Shown: one piece after another, positions 54,085-63,354 of the stretch
How the letters are laid out: each line of letters opens with the position of its first letter
Numbering within the stretch: position 1 is the first letter of the stretch
DNA from: Winogradskya consettensis
GTDB lineage: Bacteria; Actinomycetota; Actinomycetes; Mycobacteriales; Micromonosporaceae
DNA: 64,000 bases
Reading direction: 5' to 3'
Assembly: GCF_018332715.1 (NCBI RefSeq)
Contig: NZ_BOQP01000021.1
Location: 185,597-249,596, forward strand
The notes under the pieces: generated by a model
Told to the model about the DNA's origin: nothing
Seen by the model: the letters and a program-made list of their open reading frames with translations, nothing else
Databases searched by the model: none
Program-made: the position numbers and the translations under genes

Positions 54085-56804
54085 ACGTGTCGCTGGTGGG
54101 GCGGGCCGAGCCCTTGGACGCCGTTGCCGGGCTGCTCGGTGGGGGTGAGTCCGTGCTGGTGCGGGGGGCTCGGGGGACGGGGCGGTCGGCGGTGCTGGCC
54201 GAGGCGGTGCGGCGGCATGCGGCCGGTGGGGTGCGGGTGCTGGCCACCAGGGCGCTGGCCGGGGATGAGGCGCTGCCCGGGGCCGGGTTGCAGCGGTTGC
54301 TGACTCCGGTGGAGGGAGAAGTCCGGGCGTTGCCGGCGGCGGAGTCGGCGGCGTTTGCGCGGCTCTTCGGCGTTGACGGGCCCGATGCTGCGCCGGCGCC
54401 CTTGCACGCGGCGGTCTGTTCGCTGGCGCGGCGCTTGCTGGACAGCTCGCGGTATCTGTTCTGCGTCGATGACCTGGACCGGCTCGACGAGTTGTCGCGT
54501 GCGGCGCTCACCGGGCAGGACCGGATCGCCGTGCTGGCCAGTTCGGTGACGGCGCCGGCCTGCCCGCCGATGCGTACCGTCGGGGTGGACCGCCTCGGTC
54601 ATGGCGAGTCCGAGCGGTTGCTTGCCGGGCTGCCGGGGGTCCGGGGGCATGCCGGTGCCCGGCTGGTCCTCGCCCAGGCCGCCGGCAACCCGCTCGCGCT
54701 CACCGAGCTGGCCCGTGCCCTGCCGCCCGAGTCCGAGCTCGACGCCACGAGCACCGAGCTGCCGGTGCCGCTGCGCCTGCGCCGGGCCCTCGCGCCGATG
54801 GTCGAGGGTCTCGATCCGGTCCGGCTGCGGGCGGCCCTGCTGGCGGCGTTCGCGACGGAGACCCCCGGGCCGCAGGTCACCACCGCGCTCAACGTCCTGG
54901 TCCTGCCCGATGTGTGGTCCTGGCTGGTCGCCGACGGCGTACTGCGCCCTGGATCCCGGCACCTCTTCATCCACCCCGTCATCCGCGCCGCCGTCATCGA
55001 ACGCGCCGGCCTCGCCCAGAGCCGCGACGCCCGCCACCAGCTCGCCGCCCTCCTCCCCCACCCCGCCCCGACAAAGCCCGCTGCCGCAAAGCCCGCTGCC
55101 GCAAAGCCGGCTGCCGCAAAGCCGGCTGCCGCAAAGCCGGCTGCCGCAAAGCCGGCTGCCGCAAAGCCGGCCCCCACAGGGCCGGCCCCCACAGAACCCG
55201 CCCCGGGCAGCGTGATCGCTTCGGGCAGCGTGATCGCCGACGGCACCGCGGCGTGGGCCTGGCATACAGCGCGAGCGGATCCCTCGGCCGACGACCGCAG
55301 CGCGGCGATTCTCGAGAACGCCGGGAACGAGTTGAGCCGCGCGGGCCGCCTGAGGGCAGCGACGTACGCGCTGTCCATGGCAGCAGCGCGCAGTGCCGAC
55401 CCGGATGCGGCCCAGCAGCGCCACGATCGCGCGGCCAGGCACGCGTACCTCGCGGGGGATGCGGCCTGGGGCCGCCGGATGCCGGCGGACAACCGCTCCG
55501 ACCTGCCGATGCGGCTGCGGGCGGTCTGGTTGCGTGGTGACGAGCAGTCCCGCCAGGCGGTGCGCGACGAGCTGCCCGCGGCCTCGGAGTTCATGAAGGT
55601 CTGGGGCCGGGCGATCGTGGAGGACGAGGACCGCGGCGGCGTCGCCCAGCGCACCCTGCACGAACCGGAGCGGCCGGGCCGGGGAGACCGGACCGGTCCC
55701 TATCCGCGGGCGGTGGCGCTCGGCACGATGGCGCAGGCGCGGCACGAGACGGCGCTGGCCCTGGTTCAGCTGCGGCGGGCGTACGAGCTGGCACCCGTGA
55801 CCGGGGTGCATCATCCGGTGGCGCTGGGCGGTCTGGCGTGGGCGCACTTCGACGCCGGGGACCTCGATGAGGCCCGCCGGTGCGCGGCGAAGGTGCTCGA
55901 CGTGACGGCCGGTCGCGAGCACGGCGGTGAGGTCTTCGGGGATGTGCGTGCCGGGGCGCTGGCCACGCTCGCCTCGGTCGCCGTGCTGCGCGGGGAGGCC
56001 GGGCACGACGAGCTGTTCCGGCAGGCCCGGGAGGCGTTGGTGCCGTCGCGGCACGCGCTGTACGAGTTGCGCCTCGATCGGGCCCAGGGGCTCGTCGCCG
56101 GGATCGGGGGGCAGTACGGGCTGGCGTTCCATCGGCTCCGGCGCAGCTTCGACGCGTACGGTCAGCCTCTGCATTTCCGGGTCTCGGATCTGGCTCTGGC
56201 CGATCTCGCCCAGGTGGCGGTCGTGCTGGGACGCGAGGCGGAGGTAGCGCCGATCGTGGAGGCGGCCGGGTCCCGGGTGCGGGCGCTGCGCTCGGTGCGG
56301 ACGACGGCGATCTGGAACAGGGCCCGCGCGCTGCTGGCCGGTCCGGGGGCGGACGCGGAGACGTTCTTCCGGCTGTCGCTGGCGGACCCGGGCAGCGACC
56401 AGTGGGGGTTCGAGCGGGCGCTCGCCCGGATGGACTACGCGCAGTGGTTGCGCCGGCGGCACCGGCCGGCGGAGTCGCGGCCGTTGCTGAGCGCGGCGCG
56501 GGATGTCTTCGACGCGGCCGGGGTGGCCGCATGGCGGGACCGGGCCGAGGCGGAGCTCGCCGCCGCCTCGCCGCCGCCGCGGGGGACGACGCCCGCCGAC
56601 CATCTCACCCCGCAGCAGCGTCAGGTGGCGCAGCTCGCCGCGCAGGGGCTGACGAACCCGCAGATCGCGGCCCGGCTGGGGTTGTCGGCACGTACCGTGG
56701 GAACGCATCTGAGCAGGGCGTACCCCATTCTCGGGATCAGCCGCCGCGCACAGCTGCCGGCGGTTCTGGACCCTGCAGTCGTTCGACGGACGACGGGGCG
56801 GTAG
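54081..56804 (+). CDS. Large LuxR-family regulator with degenerate P-loop
   Basis: 907 residues from GTG 54081. The Walker A position reads GARGTGRS (29-36), with Arg35 in place of the nucleotide-binding Lys. YLFCVDDLDRLDEL looks like Walker B. Residues about 335-365 are six KPAAA units from a 15-bp repeat. Helical repeats follow, then the LuxR helix-turn-helix (LTPQQRQVAQLAAQGLTNPQ, LGLSARTVGTHLSRAYPILG). Translationally coupled to the hydrolase gene. It may be a dimer partner or a ligand sensor of its neighbour rather than an ATPase. Confidence 0.9.
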   Translation: MNVSLVGRAEPLDAVAGLLGGGESVLVRGARGTGRSAVLAEAVRRHAAGGVRVLATRALAGDEALPGAGLQRLLTPVEGEVRALPAAESAAFARLFGVDGPDAAPAPLHAAVCSLARRLLDSSRYLFCVDDLDRLDELSRAALTGQDRIAVLASSVTAPACPPMRTVGVDRLGHGESERLLAGLPGVRGHAGARLVLAQAAGNPLALTELARALPPESELDATSTELPVPLRLRRALAPMVEGLDPVRLRAALLAAFATETPGPQVTTALNVLVLPDVWSWLVADGVLRPGSRHLFIHPVIRAAVIERAGLAQSRDARHQLAALLPHPAPTKPAAAKPAAAKPAAAKPAAAKPAAAKPAAAKPAPTGPAPTEPAPGSVIASGSVIADGTAAWAWHTARADPSADDRSAAILENAGNELSRAGRLRAATYALSMAAARSADPDAAQQRHDRAARHAYLAGDAAWGRRMPADNRSDLPMRLRAVWLRGDEQSRQAVRDELPAASEFMKVWGRAIVEDEDRGGVAQRTLHEPERPGRGDRTGPYPRAVALGTMAQARHETALALVQLRRAYELAPVTGVHHPVALGGLAWAHFDAGDLDEARRCAAKVLDVTAGREHGGEVFGDVRAGALATLASVAVLRGEAGHDELFRQAREALVPSRHALYELRLDRAQGLVAGIGGQYGLAFHRLRRSFDAYGQPLHFRVSDLALADLAQVAVVLGREAEVAPIVEAAGSRVRALRSVRTTAIWNRARALLAGPGADAETFFRLSLADPGSDQWGFERALARMDYAQWLRRRHRPAESRPLLSAARDVFDAAGVAAWRDRAEAELAAASPPPRGTTPADHLTPQQRQVAQLAAQGLTNPQIAARLGLSARTVGTHLSRAYPILGISRRAQLPAVLDPAVVRRTTGR
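55081..55170. repeat. 15-bp tandem repeat in a LuxR gene (six copies)
   Basis: CTGCCGCAAAGCC(C/G)G repeats exactly from 55081 to 55170. The copies are almost identical, coding AAAKP; the array lies between the ATPase-like and helical parts. Confidence 0.9.
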
Positions 56805-56854
56805 CCGGCCCGCGAGGATTTCGCTGACATCAACGGTCGAGCGAAGGACCCAGC

Positions 56855-57751
56855 ATGCAGGACGCCAAGCCGGTGCTCGAGCCGGCGGCGGCGCGGTTCG
56901 CCGACGAGACTCGCGTCGAGAATGGGCGCCGGTCGCTCCCCGAGAAGAGCGCCGAGGAATTCACGGTCGCGGGCGGGCCTTCGGGCACGGTCCGGATCCG
57001 CCTGGTACGCCCGGACGACGCCGGCGCGATCCTGCCCGTGATCGTCTACCTGCACGGCGAGGGCTGGGTCTCCGGCGATGCGCGTACCCATGATCGGCTT
57101 GTCCGTGAGCTGGCCACCCGTGCCCGCGCCGCGGTGGTGTTCGTCAGATACACCCGCTCCCCCGAGGCCCGCTACCCGGTCGCCGTCGAGGAGTGTTACG
57201 CCGCGCTCGAATGGGTCGCGGCGCACGGCGGCGGGCACGGACTCGACCCGGCACGCATCGCGATCGCGGGTGACTCGGCGGGCGGCGCGATGGCCGCCGC
57301 GGTCACGCTGATGGCCAAGCAGCGGTCCGGGCCGACGCTCGCCGCGCAGGTGCTGTTCTACCCGGTCACGGATGCTGCGTTCGGGACCGGTTCGTACGGC
57401 GAGTTCGCCACCGGCTACGGGCTGACCCGCGACGCCATGCGCCGGTTCTGGGACCAGTACGCCCCGGGTGACGCCGCCCGTGCGGAGATCACGTGCTCAC
57501 CGTTGCGTGCCACCGCGGAGCAGCTCGCCGGTCTGCCCCCGGCGCTGGTCATCGTCGCCGAGGCCGACGTGCTGCGCGACGAGGGCGAGGCGTACGCGGC
57601 CAAGTTGCGCAGCGCCGGCGTCCCCGTGACCGCCGTGCGCTATCAGGGCACCATCCACGACTTCGTCACCGCCGACGCGCTCCGCGACACCCACGCGGCC
57701 CGCTCGGCAACCGTTCAGGCCGGCCGTTTCCTGGCCGACGCCCTCTCGTAA
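56855..57751 (+). CDS. HSL-type alpha/beta hydrolase (esterase)
   Basis: 298 residues. The oxyanion motif is HGEGW (67-71; Glu in place of the middle Gly), the nucleophile elbow GDSAGG with Ser141, Asp in AEADVLRDEG, and His in GTIHDFV. An esterase of small acyl esters. It follows the second LuxR gene and, with the Cys variant at 52.8 kb, forms a paralogous pair. The Glu in the oxyanion loop could affect substrate choice. Confidence 0.9.
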   Translation: MQDAKPVLEPAAARFADETRVENGRRSLPEKSAEEFTVAGGPSGTVRIRLVRPDDAGAILPVIVYLHGEGWVSGDARTHDRLVRELATRARAAVVFVRYTRSPEARYPVAVEECYAALEWVAAHGGGHGLDPARIAIAGDSAGGAMAAAVTLMAKQRSGPTLAAQVLFYPVTDAAFGTGSYGEFATGYGLTRDAMRRFWDQYAPGDAARAEITCSPLRATAEQLAGLPPALVIVAEADVLRDEGEAYAAKLRSAGVPVTAVRYQGTIHDFVTADALRDTHAARSATVQAGRFLADALS

Positions 57752-57759
57752 GGAGCACC

Positions 57760-58470
57760 ATGTCCACCACTGTCGTACTCGTGCACGGCGCCTTCGCCGA
57801 CGCGTCAAGCTACGCCGCGCTCATCCCCGAGCTGCTCGACGCGGGCATCCCCGTCGTCGCCCCGGCCGTCCCGAACCGCAGCCTCGTCGGCGACGCCGCC
57901 TATGTCGCCTCGGTCGTGCGCAGCATCAAGGGCCCGGTCCTGCTGGTCGGTCACTCGTACGGCGGCGCGGTCATCACCGTCGCCGGCGCCGAGGAGAACG
58001 TGAAGGGCCTGGTCTACCTCGCCGGGTACGCCCTCGACGAGGGCGAGAGCCTCGGCCAGCTCCAGGGCGGCTTCCCCGACTCGGACCTCGCTGCGGCGCT
58101 GGTCTACACCCCGTTCCCGAACCCGGGCGGCGAGGACGGCACCGACGTCTCCGTCGACGTGGAGAAGTTCCCGCACATCTTCGCGGCCGACGTGGACCCC
58201 GCCCTGTCGCGGATCCTCGCGGTCTCGCAGCGCCCCCTCGCCGGTGCCGCGTTCGCCGAGCCGGCCCCCGTAGCCGCGTGGAAGACGAAGCCCGCGTGGG
58301 GCATCGTCTCCAGCTCCGACCACACCATCAACCCCGACGTCGAGCGGTTCGGTTACAACCGGGCCGGCGTGAAGGCCATCGAGATCGACTCCTCGCACCT
58401 GGTCATGCTCTCGCACCCGCGTGAGGTGGCCGACCTCATCAAGGAAGCCCTCGCCTCGATCGACGCCTGA
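57760..58470 (+). CDS. Alpha/beta hydrolase
   Basis: 236 residues from ATG 57760 with AGGAG upstream, nine bases after the previous stop. LVHGAFADASSYAALIPELL, nucleophile Ser66 in GHSYGG, and His in DSSHLVMLSHP. The shape matches the methylesterase/hydroxynitrile-lyase-like subgroup seen in actinomycetes. Same transcript as the esterase, perhaps. Substrate unknown. Confidence 0.9.
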   Translation: MSTTVVLVHGAFADASSYAALIPELLDAGIPVVAPAVPNRSLVGDAAYVASVVRSIKGPVLLVGHSYGGAVITVAGAEENVKGLVYLAGYALDEGESLGQLQGGFPDSDLAAALVYTPFPNPGGEDGTDVSVDVEKFPHIFAADVDPALSRILAVSQRPLAGAAFAEPAPVAAWKTKPAWGIVSSSDHTINPDVERFGYNRAGVKAIEIDSSHLVMLSHPREVADLIKEALASIDA

Positions 58471-58490
58471 GGCTTGGGCACACTGTCCCG

Positions 58491-58997
58491 GTGACCCAAC
58501 GCTTCGGGGCAGTCGACGTGCACTACCCGCCGGCCGGTGGCGCCCGCGCGGCTCTCGTGGTGTCCTCCTCCACCCGGTTCGACGACCTGGTGGAGGAGCG
58601 CACCGCCTGGCTGGACACCGTCGCGGACTACCAGCCCGGCCAGTTCTACCTGCGCGAGCTGCCTGCGCTGGCCGCGGTGCTCGCCACCACGACCCCGGTG
58701 GACCTGCTGATCGTCGACGGCTACGTCGACCTGGACCCGGCCGGAGCCCCGGGCCTCGGCGCCCACGTCCACGAGGCGACCGGCCTGCCGGTGATCGGCG
58801 TCGCGAAGACCGAGTTCCACCGGGCGACCCACGCGGTGCCGGTCCTGCGCGGCACGGCGACGACGAAACCGCTGTTCGTGACGGCCGCAGGCTTCGACCT
58901 GGCCGACGCCGCCGCCCTGGTCACGGCGATGGCCGGGCCCTACCGCTTCCCGGACGCCCTCAAACGGGTCGACAGTTTGGCCCGTGCCCGCGACTGA
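58491..58997 (+). CDS. Endonuclease V-like protein
   Basis: 168 residues from GTG 58491. AVDVHYP with the first active-site Asp, YQPGQFYLRELPALAAVL with the Glu, and LLIVDGYVDLDPAGAPGLGA with the second Asp are the endonuclease V motifs; VIGVAKTEF is the next strand. It is shorter than the usual 220 residues and lacks part of the N-terminus. It should cut DNA near deaminated bases (inosine). It sits just before the NACHT gene. Confidence 0.82.
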   Translation: MTQRFGAVDVHYPPAGGARAALVVSSSTRFDDLVEERTAWLDTVADYQPGQFYLRELPALAAVLATTTPVDLLIVDGYVDLDPAGAPGLGAHVHEATGLPVIGVAKTEFHRATHAVPVLRGTATTKPLFVTAAGFDLADAAALVTAMAGPYRFPDALKRVDSLARARD

Positions 58998-59000
58998 GTC

Positions 59001-59013
59001 CATAGTGGGTGCG
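59001..59013 (+). promoter_or_regulatory. -10 hexamer and leaderless start of the NACHT gene
   Basis: CATAGT (59001-59006) ends six bases before GTG 59013, the leaderless pattern. Only 15 bases separate the endonuclease V stop from this start. Confidence 0.5.
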
Positions 59014-62000
59014 TGCCGAAAGGGTTGACCTACACCGACGCCGTCAAGCTGCTGGGCGGTTCCGGCCCCCTGATCACGATCGCCGACAACCTGCTCGGCG
59101 GCGCGCTCAGCGTGGCGACCGCGGGCGGCAGCGACGTCGCGCTCAGCCTCTTCGACGCCAAGGCCGAGGCGATCCGGCTCGGCCACCAGGTGGCCGCCAA
59201 ACTCTCCGATTCAGTACGCGGCCTGGGCCGTTACGACCGCACCGTACGCCTGCAGGCCGCCCACGGCGTCCTCGTCGTCACCGCGTTCTTCGAGGCCCTC
59301 GACGTCTGTCTCACCGAAGCCGGACTGGGCTCCCCCGAGTTCACCCGCGACGAGCAGCTACGCCTGAGCGGCGTCGTCTCCTCGCCCGTGGCCGCCACCA
59401 ACCTCGTCGGTTTCCTGAAGGACTCCCCGATTCCGGTGCCGGCGCCCGAGCGGGGCTACGACCAGTTGCTCGCCGAGCTGACGGCGTGGTTCGCCCTGAC
59501 GAGGACGAAGGCCCAGGTGTTCCTCAACGGACTGGCCATCCTCGCCGACGCCGACGAGACCACCCAACGGACGGTGGCCCAGTCGCTGGAACGGGCGCCT
59601 GAGCGTGCCGCCGCGCGGTACGACGAGTCGGTGCGGCGGCTCGCGCTGGAGATCCCGGAGTTCGGGTTCTGGCTGCGCCAGCTGGAGGACCGGGCCACCG
59701 CGCGGGGCCTGGAAGCCCTCGAAGTCGCGTTGCACGAGACCACCTCGCAGCGCGGGCCGCAGCGGCAACGGGCGGCGCTCGCCACGGCGTACCGTGCGGT
59801 GCTGGACCGGCCGATCCTGGGCGGTGACGCGGGTGACGTACTCATTCCCAGCCTCGCCACGGCGTACATAGATCCGCGTTTCCGGGTGCGGCCCGCCGGG
59901 CCCGGAGCCCGGCCCGCCGAGGAGAGCTGGTGGGACACCGCCGATCCGCGTGGCGACTTCGCCGGGTTCCTGGCCACCTACCTGACCACCCCGCAGGCCG
60001 CCGAGGCGCCGATGGTCCTGCTCGGGCATCCCGGCGCGGGCAAGTCGTCGCTCACCCGGATCCTCGCCGCCCGCCTGCCCGCCGCCGACTACCTGGTCGT
60101 CCGGGTCGCCCTGCGTGATGTGCGCGCGGAAGCGGAGATCCAGGACCAGATCGAGCAGGCGTTGCGTACGACCATCGGCGAAACCGTCTCCTGGGCCGAC
60201 CTCACCCGCGACGCCGACGGCGCGATGCCCGTCCTGCTGCTCGACGGCTTCGACGAGCTCCTCCAGGTCACCGGCATCCACCAGTCCGACTACCTCCACC
60301 GCGTCGCAGCCTTCCAGGAACGCGAGTCCACCCTGGGCCGCCCGGTAGCCGTCATGGTCACCAGCCGCGTCGCCGTGGCCGACCGCGCCCGCCTCCCCAC
60401 CGGCGCCCTCGCCGTCCGCCTCGAAGCCTTCGACGACGCCCAGGTAGCCCGCTGGCTCGAAATCTGGAACAGCATCAACCCGGACCGCCGCCCGGTCCCC
60501 CTCGCCGCCCTGCACCGCTTCCCCGACCTCGCCGCCCAGCCCCTACTGCTGCTGATGCTCGCCCTCTACGACGCCAGCGGCCACCGGTTGCCGGACGAGG
60601 AAAACCTCGACACCGGCCAACTGTACGAACGCCTCCTCAGCGAATTCGCCCGCCGCGAGGTCCGCCGCCTCCACCCCGGCCTCGCCGAATCCCACCTGCC
60701 CGCCCTGATCGACGCCGAGCTCCTGCGCCTCTCGGTCGTCGCCTTCGCCATGTTCCACCGCCTCCGCCTCTGGGCCACCACGGAAGAACTCGACCGCGAC
60801 CTCGCCGGCCTGGGCCTGCACCCCGCCACCCCGGCCCGCACCGAGGACTTCCGCACGCCGCTCACCGCCGGCCAGGAGATGGTCGGCCGCTTCTTCTTCA
60901 TCCAGCGAGCCCAGGCCAGGCAGGACGACCGCACCCTGCAGACGTACGAATTCCTGCACGCCACCTTCGGCGAATATCTGATCGCCCGGCTCGTGGTCCA
61001 GGCGGTCCGCGATGCGGCCGCCCGCTCCCAGGCCCGCAGCCTGCACATAGGCCCGGCCAACGACGACGACCTGCTGCAGTCGCTGCTCGGCTTCACCCCG
61101 CTGACCACCCGCGCAACGATCCTGCCCTTCATCACCGAACTCCTGCGCCGGCCGGACCCCGCACAGACCCGGGAATGGCTGGTGGACCGCTTACGCACGG
61201 CGGTCACCCGCCCCCAGTACACCGAACGCCGCTACCAGCCCATCGACAAACGCATCGACCACTGGATGGCCACATATTCGTTCAACCTGATGCTCCTCAC
61301 CCTGGCCTGCGGCGGCCCGCTCCCCGCATCCGAACTCTTCCAACACGCGAAAGACCCTGCCGCCTGGCTGCGCGACACCTCTCTGCAATGGCGAGCCGCC
61401 GTCCCCAGCGGCATCTGGCTGGACACCGTCGCCACCATCACCGTCTCCCGCGAATGGACCACGGACTCCCGCCGCGACCTCATCCTCAACCCCGGCGAGG
61501 AATGCGATGGGGGCATGCTCTGGTCCCACAACTTCGCCCCGGACAGTGAGGAAGCCGGATGGGCTCCCGGTGGCGTCTTCAGCGACTACTTCGAGCTGGC
61601 GCCGGCCCTGAACTCTATGCGGCTCAGCGGCGCCCTCTCCGACGACATGTTGCGCAGCGCCCTCGATCCGCTGCTGCGGCGGCTCCCGGACACCGTCCTG
61701 AGCGTCGTCATCCAGGGTCCGGGCGAGCTGGAACCGGTCGCCGCCAGCCTGATCCGGATGTTCCTGGCCTCAAGCCTCGCCGACGAGCCGGCTGCCCTGC
61801 TCACGGCCTACGAACGAGCTGTCCGCACGGTCGCCCGTTTCGGCTGGCGCGCCCCGGACCTCGAACCCGGCGACCGCGAACCGAACACCGAGGCGATCCT
61901 GCGCTCCCTGACCCGCGACGCCCACCGCCTGTCCCCGCCCGACGTGGTCCGGCTGGTGGACGGGATCATCAGGCACGGCTACGGCGACCCCGGCCTCGTC

Positions 62001-62063
62001 GTCGCATGCTTGGCCGGGCTGCCTGACGACACACCGGGGCTGGGAGACCTGCGCGACGCCTGA
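59013..62063 (+). CDS. NACHT-domain STAND NTPase (bacterial NLR-like)
   Basis: 1016 residues. The N-terminal helical region (about 1-215: LTYTDAVKLLGGSGPLITI, SDVALSLFDAKAEAIRLG) resembles the NACHT-associated N-terminal helical domains. NACHT ATPase: Walker A GHPGAGKSS (338-346), Walker B VLLLDGFDELL (near 407-417), then AVMVTSRVAVADRARLP and the helical GAFDDAQVARWLEIW-like segment. A C-terminal region of about 450 residues contains TYEFLHATFGEYLIARLVV, typical of NACHT proteins. Some bacterial relatives defend against phage. No separate effector gene follows; the N-terminal domain would have to supply it. Confidence 0.88.
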   Translation: MPKGLTYTDAVKLLGGSGPLITIADNLLGGALSVATAGGSDVALSLFDAKAEAIRLGHQVAAKLSDSVRGLGRYDRTVRLQAAHGVLVVTAFFEALDVCLTEAGLGSPEFTRDEQLRLSGVVSSPVAATNLVGFLKDSPIPVPAPERGYDQLLAELTAWFALTRTKAQVFLNGLAILADADETTQRTVAQSLERAPERAAARYDESVRRLALEIPEFGFWLRQLEDRATARGLEALEVALHETTSQRGPQRQRAALATAYRAVLDRPILGGDAGDVLIPSLATAYIDPRFRVRPAGPGARPAEESWWDTADPRGDFAGFLATYLTTPQAAEAPMVLLGHPGAGKSSLTRILAARLPAADYLVVRVALRDVRAEAEIQDQIEQALRTTIGETVSWADLTRDADGAMPVLLLDGFDELLQVTGIHQSDYLHRVAAFQERESTLGRPVAVMVTSRVAVADRARLPTGALAVRLEAFDDAQVARWLEIWNSINPDRRPVPLAALHRFPDLAAQPLLLLMLALYDASGHRLPDEENLDTGQLYERLLSEFARREVRRLHPGLAESHLPALIDAELLRLSVVAFAMFHRLRLWATTEELDRDLAGLGLHPATPARTEDFRTPLTAGQEMVGRFFFIQRAQARQDDRTLQTYEFLHATFGEYLIARLVVQAVRDAAARSQARSLHIGPANDDDLLQSLLGFTPLTTRATILPFITELLRRPDPAQTREWLVDRLRTAVTRPQYTERRYQPIDKRIDHWMATYSFNLMLLTLACGGPLPASELFQHAKDPAAWLRDTSLQWRAAVPSGIWLDTVATITVSREWTTDSRRDLILNPGEECDGGMLWSHNFAPDSEEAGWAPGGVFSDYFELAPALNSMRLSGALSDDMLRSALDPLLRRLPDTVLSVVIQGPGELEPVAASLIRMFLASSLADEPAALLTAYERAVRTVARFGWRAPDLEPGDREPNTEAILRSLTRDAHRLSPPDVVRLVDGIIRHGYGDPGLVVACLAGLPDDTPGLGDLRDA

Positions 62064-62166
62064 ACTCTCTGACCCCGGCGGACGCTCAGATTCCGGTCAT
62101 CGTCCTGAACCTGACAGCCACGATGCTCACAGTCAGTTACCTCGTCCAAAACCTATACCTTGAGGG

Positions 62167-62345
62167 TTATTCACAGGCGATCTTGCACAAGTGGCGTGCG
62201 ATGACGGTGCTGATGGTTTCGGGGAAGGTTTTCAGGGGCCGGCCGTGACCAGAATTCCGGAATGTTTCAACGCGTACGTGTCGTGGCGCGCTCCGTTGAT
62301 CGCGTCGGATATCCAGGCCAGGGTGCCGTCGAGCCGGTAGGCGAC
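62167..62345 (-). pseudogene. Decayed IS5-type transposase
   Basis: Reading the minus strand, 62345 to about 62235 encodes VAYRLDGTLAWISDAINGAR and HDTYALKHSGIL, the central DDE region of IS5-group transposases. The frame then ends, and in another frame RPLKTFPETISTVIARHLCK leads to a stop at 62167, the typical C-terminus. The part between is deleted. The surrounding stretch 62064-62613 holds nothing else I recognise. Confidence 0.7.
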
Positions 62346-62613
62346 TTGAACACGGAGGCCTGTGTTCTGTCCCGGTCGAGGTCGACTGCGAGCGGTCTTC
62401 CACTTCCTGGCTACTGTGGATTCCAGGCCCCCACCGAGGGAGCCTCTCTGTCTCTGTCGTTCGGAGCACCGTCACAGTCTGACAATGGTCGCCACCATTT
62501 TCCAACCTACTGAATACTCACCATCTGCCATTCACGCTCCTATGATCTATCTCAACCCCGCAATGGCACGCCTCCCCCTTACGATCATGCGAATCCCTGA
62601 GAAGAATTAAGGG

Positions 62614-62991
62614 ATGGAATACGCGCAGCTGGAAATTTTCACGGTAGTCGAATTGGCCTGGCTACGTGACCCCACGCGGCGCCGGAACTATTCCGCGGCA
62701 ACCGAAGTGTTCCGCCGTGAGCACCGGGTCCGGCGCGCGTTCGGGAAAGCCTTGGGCCATACCGCCCGGCTGCGACGCGACTCTCCCGAGGCGCGGACGC
62801 CGGACGGCAACCTCGGGTGGATCGAGGCAGCACGTGCGTTGTTCCGTGCAGCGAACGCCACGCAGGCCGACGCTGACGCCGACGCCGAGCGTGACCGCAG
62901 GCGTGCCGCCGGTGACCTGTTCGACTGGACCCGTTTCATCAACCGCTGGCAGGTGAAGTACGCAGCCGCATGCTTGCCCACCAACACCTGA
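62614..62991 (+). CDS. Small hypothetical protein (125 aa)
   Basis: Begins MEYAQLEIFTVVELAWLRDP at ATG 62614, with AAGG just upstream. Basic, helical, Arg-rich (RRNYSAATEVFRREHRVRRA); a run of Asp-Ala repeats (ADADADAERDR) near 95; ends FINRWQVKYAAACLPTNT. Not recognised. It sits between a transposase remnant and an IS element, so it may be an accessory gene. Confidence 0.5.
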   Translation: MEYAQLEIFTVVELAWLRDPTRRRNYSAATEVFRREHRVRRAFGKALGHTARLRRDSPEARTPDGNLGWIEAARALFRAANATQADADADAERDRRRAAGDLFDWTRFINRWQVKYAAACLPTNT

Positions 62992-63354
62992 CCCCGCTCG
63001 GGGCACCACCCCGATGACGCCACGCATACACACAAGAGAATCTTCTTCGAGCCTCACGCACAACGGCCGAAATCATCATCGACGGCCATGGGTGAGCCGT
63101 GCATTCAGGGAGGATTGTTCAGGACGGGGAGATCCGGCCGTCCACCTGCGGCGATCTGTAGCTCAAGGCAGGCCCCGAACAACCCTCCTAATAAGCTGAG
63201 GCATGATTACAGTGCGCTCGACAACCGGCGCTCACATTCATTGCGCCATTCAGGGATTCGGCGCAATAAAAGTGCACACCTGAACCCAAGTCGGATGACC
63301 TTCGGCCGGCTCCCACGAATGCAACACACGGCGTCACCGTCCACTGACGTGATC
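62992..63354. other. Stretch without a recognisable gene
   Basis: 363 bases with a lower GC content than most of the window. I see no convincing coding frame, RNA gene or operator. The end of the IS element should lie near 63300-63354, but I could not identify its terminal inverted repeat because the other end is outside the window. Confidence 0.5.

Noticed and set aside
54027..56708. Minus-strand open frame of about 890 codons opposite the second LuxR gene
   Set aside because: Pro/Arg/Gln-rich shadow without family motifs; the plus frame has a LuxR helix-turn-helix and coupled start.
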